Source: Arthrobacter gandavensis
Lineage (GTDB): Bacteria > Actinomycetota > Actinomycetes > Actinomycetales > Micrococcaceae
Assembly: GCF_009192735.1 (NCBI RefSeq)
Contig: NZ_VTFU01000004.1
Span: 372,001-436,000 of the forward strand
Length of the DNA: 64,000 nt
Direction: 5' to 3'
Position numbers and translations under genes: made by a program. This document shows positions 28,469 to 39,329 of this stretch, piece by piece (position 1 is the first letter of the stretch; the number at the start of each line of letters is the position of its first letter). The notes under the pieces are model-generated. The model saw nothing but the letters and a program-made list of their open reading frames with translations, was not told the origin of the DNA and ran no database searches.

Positions 28469-28999
28469 CTACTGTAGGCCAGGCAGCACCATCGCCAGGG
28501 CCGCGCCGCCAAGCATGAAGGGGCCAAAGGCGATGGCCGTTTTGGCGGTCCCGCGCCGCGAAAGAATTAGCGCCAGCCCCCAGAATCCCCCCAGCAGGAA
28601 GGCGGCAAACGTTCCGGCCAGGACGTACGGCCAGCCGGCAAAACCCAGGTACAGCCCCAGCACACCCGCCAGCTTGACGTCCCCGAAACCCAGGCCGGAG
28701 GGGTTGCCAAAGCGCAGCAGGAAGTAGGCGCCCCACAGCCCCGCGCAGGAGAGCACCATGGCGGTGATCCGGCCGGGATCGCCCGCCGCGAGCGCCGCCG
28801 CACCCAGCAGCACCGCCGACACCGGGTAGGCGGGCAGCACCAGCCGGTTGGGCAGCCGGTGCGTTGCCGCGTCCACCGCCGTGAGCCGCACTGCCAGCAC
28901 CAAAAAATACGCCGTTGCCGCACACAGCACCCAGAATGCCGGCCCGCCCAGCGCCCGGTACTCCCCCAGGATCCCCACCATGGGAACACCGTACGCCAC
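28469..28999 (-). CDS. Short A24-type prepilin peptidase, membrane protein
   Basis: The 176-residue polytopic protein has about six helices and both catalytic aspartate motifs of A24 peptidases: RLTAVDAATHRLPNRLVLP and GLGFGDVKLAGVLG (GxGDxK). It lacks the N-terminal methyltransferase domain of full PilD. Such short forms process flp/tad-type or competence prepilins in actinobacteria, but no pilin gene is in the window. It is followed closely by the NUDIX gene. Confidence 0.87.
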   Translation of the reverse strand: MAYGVPMVGILGEYRALGGPAFWVLCAATAYFLVLAVRLTAVDAATHRLPNRLVLPAYPVSAVLLGAAALAAGDPGRITAMVLSCAGLWGAYFLLRFGNPSGLGFGDVKLAGVLGLYLGFAGWPYVLAGTFAAFLLGGFWGLALILSRRGTAKTAIAFGPFMLGGAALAMVLPGLQ

Positions 29000-29059
29000 G
29001 GCGGCCGCAGACTCCTGCGTTCAACACCGCCTGTGGAGAACCCGGGGGCTCCGGACTAC

Positions 29060-30397
29060 CTATCCGGCACCGATGGCCGCCGAAACCTCCTGGATGAACT
29101 GCTCGCCTGCCTGCTCCGGAGTGATCTGCTCAAACAGGACACCGGAATTGACGCGTTCCAGAATCTGGACCGTGTTCGTGGATCCCACCGGTCCGATGAT
29201 CAGGGGCCGGTTGGCGTACTCGCCCATCCGCCCGACAAACTGGCTCTCGACCTGCTGCTGTTCCGTGAGGGTCGGCTGGATGGCTTCCAGCACGTCAGGG
29301 TTGGACGGTATGCCGCGGTCCGTTCCGATGATCTTGGCGGCCTCCGGGTCGTTAATCAGGAAGTCGATCAGCGCAGCGGCTTCCTTCGGGTGCTCGGACT
29401 TGGCGTAAATGGAGTAGATCTGGGATGCCTGCAGCCACACACCGGGCTGTTCGTGGGACTCACCCGGCGGGCGGATCAGCTGCAGCGGATCTCCCGAGGC
29501 GCCCTGGTAGGCGGCGTACTGGTTGCTCCACGCGAATTCCATGCCTGCGAGCCCGCGTCCCATCAGGCTTTGCTCCGGACCCGGCTGCCCGTCCAGCTCC
29601 GAGGTGAGGGCGGCGTCAGGTGCTGCCCCGGATGCCCGCAGCCCCGCGGTCATGTCCCACCAGTCCGCCAGGGTTTCGGCTTCGATGTTCATGCCGCCAT
29701 CCTCGGAATACACCGATTCCCCGCGCTGCCAGGCGTAAAGGTCCAGGGCTTCCATGGAGGTTGGATCCGCGGTTCCGTAGACGCCGTCGGGCGAGTTGGC
29801 CGAAATGGCCTCCGCGGTTTCGGCGAAGTCTTCCCAGGTCCAGTTGTCCTCGTCCGGCAGCGGGACTCCCGCCTCTTCGAACACGCGTGGGTTGATCAGC
29901 AGGGCGTAGGTGTTGTTGCCCGTGGGCACCCCGTACTGGACATCGCTGAAGTTGCCGTTGGCCAGGGCGGATTCCGGCAGCTTGCCGAGATCCAGCTCGC
30001 CGCTGACTTCACTGAGGTCCAGCAGCGCGCCGCGGTCGCCGTATTCGCGCGGGTAGGCGCCGCCAAGGGTGATGACGTCGGGGGCATCACCGCCGGCGAC
30101 CGTAGTGGCCAGACGGTCAAAATAGCCGTTGAAGTCGGCGAACTCGGGCTTCACCGTGATGTTGGGATTAGCCTCTTCGAATTTGTCGATCGCCTGCTGG
30201 GTGATCTCCGCCCGGTCGGAGTTCCCCCACCAGGAAAAGCGCAGCTCAACCGGCCCGTCGGCGGTATCGCCTGTCTCGGAGGAGCCGCATCCGGACGCTG
30301 TCGCTGCCAGCAGGGCTGCCGCCGCTGCTGCCATCGCGAAGCGCAGCGGCTTGCGGCGGGTGGAACGGGAAGAACGGGATCTCTCATAACGGGTCAC
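29060..30397 (-). CDS. Extracellular sugar-type solute-binding lipoprotein (orphan)
   Basis: The 445-residue protein has an arginine-rich n-region, a hydrophobic core and the lipobox ATASGC near residue 37. The mature part resembles family-1 binding proteins: ELRFSWWGNSDRAEITQQAI, LDLSEVSGELDLGKL, VPTGNNTYALLINPRVFEEAG. Family-1 proteins deliver oligosaccharides or glycerol-phosphate-like ligands to ABC importers. No permease or ATPase genes adjoin it. The GTG start has GGAG upstream. The promoter carries a near-palindrome in its spacer. Confidence 0.9.
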   Translation of the reverse strand: MTRYERSRSSRSTRRKPLRFAMAAAAAALLAATASGCGSSETGDTADGPVELRFSWWGNSDRAEITQQAIDKFEEANPNITVKPEFADFNGYFDRLATTVAGGDAPDVITLGGAYPREYGDRGALLDLSEVSGELDLGKLPESALANGNFSDVQYGVPTGNNTYALLINPRVFEEAGVPLPDEDNWTWEDFAETAEAISANSPDGVYGTADPTSMEALDLYAWQRGESVYSEDGGMNIEAETLADWWDMTAGLRASGAAPDAALTSELDGQPGPEQSLMGRGLAGMEFAWSNQYAAYQGASGDPLQLIRPPGESHEQPGVWLQASQIYSIYAKSEHPKEAAALIDFLINDPEAAKIIGTDRGIPSNPDVLEAIQPTLTEQQQVESQFVGRMGEYANRPLIIGPVGSTNTVQILERVNSGVLFEQITPEQAGEQFIQEVSAAIGAG

Positions 30398-30439
30398 GGC
30401 ATCTCCTCATTGAAACGTCTCATTACAGGTGCACAAACT

Positions 30440-30466
30440 ATTGCGTGCAATTGTTGGCCGTGTCAA
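30440..30466 (-). promoter_or_regulatory. Promoter with operator-like palindrome upstream of the solute-binding protein
   Basis: On the minus strand TTGACA (30461-30466) is followed after 18 bases by AATAGT. The spacer contains ATTGCACGCAAT (30440-30451), two ATTGC/GCAAT arms as in LacI/GntR-type sugar operators. The layout suggests repression of the gene in the absence of its sugar. Confidence 0.5.
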
Positions 30467-30499
30467 CATATGTCCGGATATGGCATCCCCATCCGATTC

Positions 30500-31864
30500 T
30501 CAGCCGATCTGTCCTTCCTCCAGCAACTCGGTCACCAGCGCGGCAATCGGCGAACGCTCGGAACGGGTCAGCGTGATGTGGCCAAACAGCGGGTGCCCCT
30601 TCAGCGTCTCGACCACGGCCGCCACGCCGTCATGCCGGCCCACGCGCAGGTTGTCGCGCTGCGCGACGTCGTGGGTGAGGACCACCCGCGAGTTCTGGCC
30701 GATCCGGGACAGCACCGTCAGGAGTACGTTCTTCTCCAGGGACTGTGCCTCATCAACGATCACGAACGAGTCGTGCAGGGACCGGCCCCGGATGTAGGTC
30801 AGCGGCAGGACCTCGAGCATGCCCCGGTCCAGGACCTCGTCCAGCACCTCCTTGGAGACGAGCGCTTCGAGGGTGTCAAAAACTGCCTGGCCCCACGGCC
30901 CCATTTTTTCCGCCTCGGTTCCGGGCAGGTAGCCCAGCTCCTGGCCGCCCACGGCGTACAGCGGGCGAAACACCACCACCTTGCGGTGTTCCCGGCGCTC
31001 CAGCACCGCTTCAAGCCCCGCGCAGAGGGCCAGCGCCGATTTCCCAGTGCCTGCCCGGCCACCCAGCGACACGATGCCAACATCAGCATCCATCAGCAGG
31101 TCAATGGCCAGCCGCTGCTCGGCGGAGCGCCCGTGCAGGCCGAACACGTCGCGGTCCCCGCGCACCAGCCGCACCTGCTTGTCGGTTCCCACCCGCCCCA
31201 GCGCCGATCCGCGGCTGGAAAGCAGGACGACGCCGGTGTTCACCGGCTGGTCAGCCGCCGTGGGGATGAAGACCGGACGGTGCTCGTACAGTGCGTCGAC
31301 ATCGGATTCAGCCACATCCAGTTCGACGACGCCGGTCCAGCCGCTGTCGCGGACGAGGTCGCTGCGGTACTCGTCGGCCTTCAGCCCCACCGCGGATGCC
31401 TTCACCCGCATCGGCAGGTCCTTGGACACGAGGGTGATGTTCCGGCCCTCGTCCGCCAGGCTCCTGGCCACGGCAAGGATCCGGCTGTCATTGTCGGTGC
31501 CGCGGATGCCCGCCGGAAGGACATCCACCGATATGTGGTTCAGCTCCACCCGCAGGGTGCCGCCGGACTCGCCCAGCGGAATGGGCGCACTGAGTCCGCC
31601 GTGTTCAATCCGCAGGTCATCGAGCAGGCGCAGGGCAGCCCGGGCAAAATAGCCCAGCTCCGGATCGTGGCGTTTCTTTTCGAGTTCGGTGATAACCACC
31701 AGCGGAACGATCACTTCATGTTCGGCAAACCGCAGGATCGCCTTGGGATCGGAGAGCAGCACTGAAGTGTCCAGCACATAGGCCTCGGGGCTGCTGTCTG
31801 AGCCCGGTGCTGCAGTGGCCGTACCGGTGTCGGCAGAGATTCGCGGGGAGGAGTGTGTGGCCAC
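30500..31864 (-). CDS. PhoH2-type protein: PIN ribonuclease domain fused to PhoH ATPase
   Basis: The 454-residue protein has an N-terminal PIN domain ([19 protein letters not shown], then [20 protein letters not shown]) and a C-terminal PhoH ATPase. Walker A is [13 protein letters not shown] near residue 268, and Walker B is [14 protein letters not shown]. PhoH2 proteins unwind and cut RNA in an ATP-dependent way. The start is a GTG with GGAG upstream. It is downstream of the isoprenyl transferase gene, with a 266-bp gap in which I see no gene. Confidence 0.94.
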   Translation of the reverse strand: MATHSSPRISADTGTATAAPGSDSSPEAYVLDTSVLLSDPKAILRFAEHEVIVPLVVITELEKKRHDPELGYFARAALRLLDDLRIEHGGLSAPIPLGESGGTLRVELNHISVDVLPAGIRGTDNDSRILAVARSLADEGRNITLVSKDLPMRVKASAVGLKADEYRSDLVRDSGWTGVVELDVAESDVDALYEHRPVFIPTAADQPVNTGVVLLSSRGSALGRVGTDKQVRLVRGDRDVFGLHGRSAEQRLAIDLLMDADVGIVSLGGRAGTGKSALALCAGLEAVLERREHRKVVVFRPLYAVGGQELGYLPGTEAEKMGPWGQAVFDTLEALVSKEVLDEVLDRGMLEVLPLTYIRGRSLHDSFVIVDEAQSLEKNVLLTVLSRIGQNSRVVLTHDVAQRDNLRVGRHDGVAAVVETLKGHPLFGHITLTRSERSPIAALVTELLEEGQIG

Positions 31865-32130
31865 GGGAAACTCCAGTCAGGGGCGGTGCCCCGGTTAGCT
31901 GGGCGGGGAGGTCCACAGACCGGGGAAGGCGGGAAATGAGCCTTCCTGCACTAAAGCTGTGCGCATCCGGCCTCCGGTTCCATCAGCGGGTCGCTGATCA
32001 ATAGCACCAAGGTACGCCGGGGCAGCCCCGCGCCGCAGCATGACACGGGGTGGTTTTTCTCAGTTCACTGTGAGTTCGCCTGCTGTTCAAACAGGCGGGC
32101 GGCCCCTGCCTGCGGCCTTGGAAGGGTGAT

Positions 32131-32892
32131 TCAGGAGCCGAAGCGGCGCTGCCGGCTGCCGTAGTCGCGCAGGGCGCGCAGGAAATCCACCCGGCGGAAA
32201 TCTGGCCACAGCGCCTCGCAGAAATAGAACTCGCTGTACGCGCTTTGCCACATCAGGAATCCGGAGAGCCGCTGCTCCCCCGAGGTGCGGATCACCAGCT
32301 CCGGATCGGGTTGTCCCCGGGTGTACAGATATTCCGAGATCTGCGTGTCGCACAGCTCTTCGGTGATCTGCTCGATGGTCTTGCCATGGGCGGCGGCGTC
32401 ATTCAGGAGTTCCTTGACGGCGTCGACGATTTCCCGCCGCCCGCCGTAACCGATGGCCACATTCACATGCAGCCCGCTGGCCTCCTTGGTGCTGTCTCCG
32501 AGGTTCGTGAGCTTTTCCGCGAGATCGGCCGGCAGGATATCCAGCGCGCCGACGGCGTTGACCCGCAGGTCCCCCCTCTCCCCCAAGCGGTCCAGAGTGT
32601 TGCCGATGATGTCCAGCAGCGGATCAAGCTCGTCGGCATCACGGTTCAGGTTATCCGTCGACAGCATGTAGAGCGTGACCCGGCGCACGCCAAGTTCCTG
32701 GCACCAGCCCAGGAACTCCAGGATCTTGTCCGCACCGGCCTGGTGTCCGTCGCTGGTTGGAGCGCCGGCCAGTTTCGCCCAGCGGCGGTTGCCGTCCACC
32801 ATGACGCCGATGTGCTCGGGGATGCGGTCGCGGGCCAGGCTGCGGCGAAGCTTGCGCTCGTAGTAGGCGTACACAACGCCCGGAAACCTCAT
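32131..32892 (-). CDS. Isoprenyl transferase (cis-prenyltransferase, UppS family)
   Basis: The 253-residue enzyme condenses isopentenyl diphosphate with an allylic diphosphate to give Z-polyprenyl diphosphate for wall lipid carriers. Motifs are HIGVMVDGNRRWAKLAG, TLYMLSTDNLNRDADEL, VNVAIGYGGRREIVDAV, PELVIRTSGEQRLSGF and LWPDFRR. The true start is the ATG at 32892, since the frame upstream is unrelated sequence. Actinobacteria often have two such enzymes; whether this makes C15 or C50 products cannot be told. Confidence 0.95.
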   Translation of the reverse strand: MRFPGVVYAYYERKLRRSLARDRIPEHIGVMVDGNRRWAKLAGAPTSDGHQAGADKILEFLGWCQELGVRRVTLYMLSTDNLNRDADELDPLLDIIGNTLDRLGERGDLRVNAVGALDILPADLAEKLTNLGDSTKEASGLHVNVAIGYGGRREIVDAVKELLNDAAAHGKTIEQITEELCDTQISEYLYTRGQPDPELVIRTSGEQRLSGFLMWQSAYSEFYFCEALWPDFRRVDFLRALRDYGSRQRRFGS

Positions 32893-33103
32893 GCGGAGCC
32901 GCACCTGCCTTGTCCTGTGTGCTGGGAGAGACGTCTCCGCGATAGTGGGAGGCGCACTAAAAAGTGTATTCCCAAAAAGCCGGGCGCACTTGCGGCCGTT
33001 CGGCGCGGTCCCTCCAAACCTGCGGCGGCCTGGGGAACGGGCACGCACACCGCCCCATGTTACCCAGCAGTAACTTACCGACTCGTAGGTTAGTCTTTTG
33101 TCT

Positions 33104-33844
33104 ATGACATCTTCATCGTCGTCCGCTCCGCCCGAGCGGGATCCCAGCTCCCGCAGCACCCCCGGCCCGGTGGAATCCGCCGTCGAGCAGATGGCTGACA
33201 TCCTGGATATCAAACCGAAACTGCGGGGTTGGCTGCACGCCGGTGCCACACCGTTTGCACTCGCAGCCGGAATCGTCCTGGTTGTCCTGGCCCCCACCAC
33301 GGGCACCCGCATCGCATCGGCCATCTATGCGGCCACCGGCGTGCTGCTGTTCGGGGTGTCGGCGGTGTATCACCGGGGCAATTGGTCGCCCAAGGTCAAG
33401 ACCATCCTCAAGCGCCTGGACCACACCAACATCATGCTGGTCATCGCCGGGTCCTACACGCCGCTGGCCTGGTCCCTGCTGCCGCCGGAAAAGGCCAGGG
33501 TTCTGCTCTGGTTCATCTGGGGCGGGGCCATTGCCGGAGTTCTGTTCCGGCTGCTGTGGCTGCACGCGCCGCGCTGGCTCTACACGCCCGTCTACATTGC
33601 CCTGGGCCTTGCCGCACTGGTCTACATACCGGATTTCTTCGCAGTTAACCCGGCCGCTGCAGTGCTGATTTGCGTGGGCGGAGCCATGTATATCGCCGGG
33701 GCGGTCTGTTACGCCATGAAAAAACCGAACCCGTCCCTGGACTGGTTCGGCTTCCACGAAATTTTCCATGCCTTCACGCTGGCCGGCTTCGCCTGCCACT
33801 ACATCGCGATCCTGATGGCGGTGCTTTCGGTCGGCGCGCCCTAG
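33104..33844 (+). CDS. Hemolysin III family (PAQR/TrhA) membrane protein
   Basis: The 246-residue protein has seven predicted helices. The family zinc-site motifs are present: VSAVYHRGNW with histidine in the second helix, and FHEIFHAFTLAGFACHYIAI near the C-terminus. A Ser-rich N-terminus of about 40 residues precedes. Bacterial members affect membrane fluidity; haemolysis is not implied. ATG 33104 is preferred; a TTG at 33098 lies 6 bases after TAGGTT. It is divergent from the isoprenyl transferase gene. Confidence 0.9.
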   Translation: MTSSSSSAPPERDPSSRSTPGPVESAVEQMADILDIKPKLRGWLHAGATPFALAAGIVLVVLAPTTGTRIASAIYAATGVLLFGVSAVYHRGNWSPKVKTILKRLDHTNIMLVIAGSYTPLAWSLLPPEKARVLLWFIWGGAIAGVLFRLLWLHAPRWLYTPVYIALGLAALVYIPDFFAVNPAAAVLICVGGAMYIAGAVCYAMKKPNPSLDWFGFHEIFHAFTLAGFACHYIAILMAVLSVGAP

Positions 33845-33892
33845 GGACCAGCACCGCAGGTCCTGCCCCGGCCGCGGACTTCACGCGCCGCG

Positions 33893-36091
<2,199 letters not shown>

Positions 36092-36100
36092 GTCGGCTGC

Positions 36101-36415
36101 CTAGCCGCGCTCGGCGGTACCGGGCCGCCGCGCGCCGTCGTTGCCGGCCGAAGGTGCACCGGGGTCGATGTCCTCGGTGGCGGGGATGAAAACGTCGGTC
36201 CCCACCCCGGTCATGGCCTGCTCGCGGTACCGCACGCGCCGGATGCGCTTGACCATGTCGCGGATCAGGAAAACAACCACCAGCACCAGGAAGAGGGTTG
36301 CCAGGAAGCCCAGCAGGCCGGGGGTCACGTCCGCAATGCTCAGGCCGGACTTCAGCTCGCCGTCTTCGGTTCCACCGGGGTTCACGAGCTGGGGCAGGCT
36401 GTACAGGAAGTTCAC
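36101..36415 (-). CDS. Small single-pass membrane protein, unknown
   Basis: This 104-residue protein has a short exposed N-terminus (Pro/Gly/Glu-rich), one hydrophobic helix at about residues 33-53 (LLGFLATLFLVLVVVFLI), a basic stop-transfer segment (RDMVKRIRRVRYREQ) and a polar tail. I do not recognise a domain. It is sandwiched between mca and YyaL on the same strand with short gaps, so it is probably part of that operon. Confidence 0.8.
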   Translation of the reverse strand: MNFLYSLPQLVNPGGTEDGELKSGLSIADVTPGLLGFLATLFLVLVVVFLIRDMVKRIRRVRYREQAMTGVGTDVFIPATEDIDPGAPSAGNDGARRPGTAERG

Positions 36416-36464
36416 TGAGTTTTCTCTCTCTTGGAAGCAGGCGGCTTAGAGCCGTCCCTGCCCT

Positions 36465-37382
36465 CTATCGTATGCCAGCAAACAGGTCTGTTTCCGGCAG
36501 TTCCGTCTCCACCTTCGTCATGATCAGCGAATAGTCTTCCCACGGCCATACTTTCCGCTGGGTCGGAGCGTCAACAGCGAAAAAGAATCCCTCAGGGTCA
36601 ACCTGGGTCCGGTGGCTCTTCAGAGCACGGTCGCGGGCCTCGAAGAAGTCCCCGCATTCGATCTGCGTGGTGGTGGGATGCGTGGGCGCGGGCGGCTGGT
36701 GGCCTTCGGTGTCGGCTTCCTGCCACGCTGCAATGCGCTCGGCGTACGGCGAGGCCACGCCGGCCTCCACCAGGGCAAGGTGCAGTGCCTGGAACCGCTC
36801 GGGGTTGAACGCGCGGTCATAGTAGAGCTTCATCGGCTCCCACGCTTCACCGGTTCCCGGGTACCGGCCGGGGTCGCCGGCGGCCGTGAACGCCTCAACA
36901 GCCACCTTGTGAGCCATGATGTGGTCCGGGTGCGGGTAGCCGCCGTTTTCGTCGTAACTGATGATGACGTGCGGGCGGAACTCACGCACCAGCTTTACCA
37001 GGGGCGCCGCGGCGTGCTGCAGCGGCTCCAGGGCAAAGCACCCAAAGGGCAGGTCGGGAAGCGGGTCGCCCTCCGGCAGCCCCGAGTCCATGAAACCCAG
37101 CCAGCGGTGCTGGATTCCCAGTTCATGCTGGGCGTTGGCCATTTCGTGGCGGCGCAGGCCGGCGAGGTCCCGCTTCGCGGCGGCGCTGGATTCCATCGAG
37201 GGATTCAGCACACTGCCGCGCTCCCCTCCGGTGCAGGTCGCCACCATCACGTCCACGCCCTGCGCCGCGTAGTACGCCATCATGGCCGCGCCCTTGCTGG
37301 CTTCGTCGTCGGGGTGTGCGTGCACGGCCAGCAGCCGCAGCGGTTCCTGGCGGCTGGAAATATCATTTGACGCGGTCGACAC
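36465..37382 (-). CDS. mca: Mycothiol S-conjugate amidase
   Basis: The 305-residue zinc amidase cleaves mycothiol conjugates to release mercapturic acids for export, a detoxification step restricted to mycothiol-making actinobacteria. Motifs are LLAVHAHPDDEASKGAAMMA (zinc site), ATCTGGERGSVLNP and DENGGYPHPDHIMAHKV. The GTG at 37382 is preferred over the TTG at 37388 because AGGAG stands six bases before the GTG. It is divergent from DUF4307, as in related genomes. Confidence 0.95.
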   Translation of the reverse strand: MSTASNDISSRQEPLRLLAVHAHPDDEASKGAAMMAYYAAQGVDVMVATCTGGERGSVLNPSMESSAAAKRDLAGLRRHEMANAQHELGIQHRWLGFMDSGLPEGDPLPDLPFGCFALEPLQHAAAPLVKLVREFRPHVIISYDENGGYPHPDHIMAHKVAVEAFTAAGDPGRYPGTGEAWEPMKLYYDRAFNPERFQALHLALVEAGVASPYAERIAAWQEADTEGHQPPAPTHPTTTQIECGDFFEARDRALKSHRTQVDPEGFFFAVDAPTQRKVWPWEDYSLIMTKVETELPETDLFAGIR

Positions 37383-37426
37383 GGGCAACTCCTGTGGTCA
37401 GCGGATTTCAGACGGACAAACTCGGA

Positions 37427-37432
37427 TAAAAT
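37427..37432 (+). promoter_or_regulatory. Candidate -10 element (TAAAAT) of the DUF4307 gene, leaderless start
   Basis: TAAAAT ends 6 bases before the GTG at 37439. The GGAGAA between them is too close to the start codon to work as an ordinary ribosome-binding site. Confidence 0.4.
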
Positions 37433-37438
37433 GGAGAA

Positions 37439-37900
37439 GTGAGCACTGAGGAAGGTCCTGTCAAGCAGCCAGCCCCCGAGCAGACGCCGGATGGTTTTCC
37501 GTCCGCAACAAGATTAGCCAATCGTTACGGCACCCCCAAGCCGGGCCTCTCCCGCCGAAGCAAGATCATCATGGGCGCCACGGCCGTGCTGCTCGGATGC
37601 GCCGGAGCGGCGTGGATAGCCGCGCCTTCCCCCAACGGCGAAGTGACCTTCAAAGATGTCGGTTTCAGCATCCCCGATGCTGGGCACGCCGTAGTTGACT
37701 TCCAGCTCACCAAGGATACGGATGCCACGGTGACCTGCGCACTCCAAGCCCTGAACGACGCCTATGCGGTGGTCGGCTGGAAGCAGGTCACCATCGGCCC
37801 CACGGAGGACGCCACCACCGGCCATCGGGTGACGCTCCGCACCGATTCCCTGGGCGTCACCGGCGGAGTCAACGCATGCTGGATTGCCGGGGAACGCTGA
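37439..37900 (+). CDS. DUF4307 family membrane-anchored protein
   Basis: The 153-residue protein has a cytoplasmic N-terminus of about 40 residues, a membrane helix (IIMGATAVLLGCAGAAWIAA) and a beta-sandwich-like exported domain with two cysteines (VTCALQALNDAYAVVGWKQV and VNACWIAGER). DUF4307 genes lie between mca and greA throughout actinobacteria; the role is unknown. Codon 26 is the rare TTA. Confidence 0.88.
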   Translation: MSTEEGPVKQPAPEQTPDGFPSATRLANRYGTPKPGLSRRSKIIMGATAVLLGCAGAAWIAAPSPNGEVTFKDVGFSIPDAGHAVVDFQLTKDTDATVTCALQALNDAYAVVGWKQVTIGPTEDATTGHRVTLRTDSLGVTGGVNACWIAGER

Positions 37901-38028
37901 CGCTTCCGCGGAAGCGCCGGACCGGCGCGGCCGGTGCAGGTTACGGGTGGGATTTCAAGCCGGCCCGGGTTCTTGGGTAAACCGGCATTGAGAACTAGTA
38001 TGGAGCCTACGTTATGCCCCGCCCAGGT

Positions 38029-38056
38029 GATCAGCACTGCAAGATCAGCACTGCAA
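38029..38056. repeat. Two tandem 14-bp repeats upstream of greA
   Basis: GATCAGCACTGCAA occurs twice without a gap, 110 bases before the greA start. The rest of the 266-bp gap between DUF4307 and greA shows no gene. The copies may be a binding site or a simple duplication. Confidence 0.6.
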
Positions 38057-38166
38057 CCGGTCACCGCCCGGCGGGGTCTTTGCTTGTCAGGCCGTTCCGG
38101 CCCGCAGAGCAATATCAGCCTGCCGGACCAGATTCTTGGTTCGGTCGTCATTAAAAGGAGAGACCC

Positions 38167-38658
38167 GTGTCCACCAACAGCGCACCTGCCGCTTGGCTCA
38201 CTCAGGAGTCTTACGACCGCCTGAAGGCAGAACTGGATCACCTGTCCGGTCCCGGCCGCACGGAAATTGTGGCCCGCATTGAGCAGGCCCGGTCCGAGGG
38301 CGATTTGAAGGAGAACGGCGGGTACCACGCAGCCAAGGAAGAGCAGGGCAAGGCCGAGGCCCGTATCCGCCAGCTGACTCACCTGCTGCGGACCGCCCAC
38401 GTGGGCGAGGCACCGGCCGACGACGGCGTGGTGGAACCCGGGATGCTCGTCGAAGCCAGGATTGCCGGCGACATCGAGACCTTCCTGCTGGGCAGCCGCG
38501 AGATTGCCGGCGACTCCAACATCGATGTGTACAGCGAAAAGTCCCCGCTTGGTGCGGCCATCCAGGGCATGAAGGCCGGCGACACTGCCACCTACAAGGC
38601 CCCGAACGGCAAGGACATTGCGGTGGAGATCATCTCCGCCAAGCCCTACACGAGCTGA
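38167..38658 (+). CDS. greA: Transcription elongation factor GreA
   Basis: The 163-residue factor rescues backtracked RNA polymerase by stimulating transcript cleavage. The N-terminal coiled coil spans about residues 12-80, with the acidic tip ARSEGDLKENGGYHAAKEEQ. The C-terminal FKBP-like domain includes EKSPLGAAIQGMKAGDTATY. The GTG start is preceded by AAAAGGAGAG. A hairpin terminator follows inside the end of the convergent rhomboid gene. Confidence 0.97.
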   Translation: MSTNSAPAAWLTQESYDRLKAELDHLSGPGRTEIVARIEQARSEGDLKENGGYHAAKEEQGKAEARIRQLTHLLRTAHVGEAPADDGVVEPGMLVEARIAGDIETFLLGSREIAGDSNIDVYSEKSPLGAAIQGMKAGDTATYKAPNGKDIAVEIISAKPYTS

Positions 38659-38713
38659 TTCCTTCAGCAGCAGCGCCGTTTCGGCAGCAGCTCCAAATGG
38701 CGCTCACATGGCG

Positions 38714-39325
38714 CTACAGCGGGTCCTCCCAGCGGGAGGGCCCGCTTTTGCCTGTGCGGCCCCGCTGTCCCCGCTGCCGCTGCCGGCTGAGCAGCACTGC
38801 CGCCAGCACTCCCCCGGCAGCACCGAACAGGTGCGCCTGCCAGGAGACGCCGATGGAAACCGGCAGCACGCCCCACAGCAGGGAACCATAGACGAGGAAC
38901 AGGACGCCGCCGAGCAGCAGCTGCAGGATGTCCCGGTTGTAGATTCCGCGGGCCATCAGATAGGCAAAAAGCCCGAAAACGACGCCGGAAATTCCCACCG
39001 TCAGTCCCCCGCCAAAGAGCCACACCCCAATTCCGGATGCCAGCCAGGATGATGCCAGCACCACGAGGTAGCGCCGGACTCCCTCCAGCATGGTCAGGAA
39101 GGAGAACACCACCAGCGGCAGCGTGTTTCCCAGCAAGTGGTTGACTCCGGCGTGCAGCAGCGGCGCAAAGAGGATTCCGTCCAACCCGTCAAGGCGCCGC
39201 GGCAGGATACCGAGTCCGCGGAGCACTGCCGGGCCGCCGAACATTGCCAGGAAATAGCACACCCAGATCAGCGCAGCCAGGCCCAGGGAAACGTAGAGGG
39301 CGGTCCGTGCCCGCTTGGCAAGCAT
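38714..39325 (-). CDS. Rhomboid family intramembrane serine protease
   Basis: The 203-residue protein has about six helices with the rhomboid features in order: LHAGVNHLLGNTLPL, GGLTVGISGVVFGLFAYL with the catalytic serine in GISG, and VSWQAHLFGAAGGVLAA with the catalytic histidine. The C-terminal tail is basic. It cleaves single-pass substrates within the membrane; substrates are unknown. It follows ilvA after 4 bases, and its last codons form part of the greA terminator hairpin. Confidence 0.92.
   Translation of the reverse strand: MLAKRARTALYVSLGLAALIWVCYFLAMFGGPAVLRGLGILPRRLDGLDGILFAPLLHAGVNHLLGNTLPLVVFSFLTMLEGVRRYLVVLASSWLASGIGVWLFGGGLTVGISGVVFGLFAYLMARGIYNRDILQLLLGGVLFLVYGSLLWGVLPVSIGVSWQAHLFGAAGGVLAAVLLSRQRQRGQRGRTGKSGPSRWEDPL
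38719..38749 (+). terminator. greA terminator overlapping the rhomboid 3' end
   Basis: GCGGGTCCTCCC pairs with GGGAGGGCCCGC around AGC with one wobble, and TTTT follows on the plus strand. The stem lies within the last codons of the convergent rhomboid gene. Confidence 0.85.
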
Positions 39326-39329
39326 GGGC

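Noticed and set aside
28859-31765. A 968-codon open frame on the plus strand
   Set aside because: It lies antisense to the sugar-binding protein and PhoH2 genes, both with clear motifs. Long antisense frames are expected at this GC content.
31865-32130. Possible riboswitch or small RNA between PhoH2 and the isoprenyl transferase
   Set aside because: GC-rich segments and short stems are present, but I could not match a c-di-AMP or other known aptamer, and no ORF is convincing.
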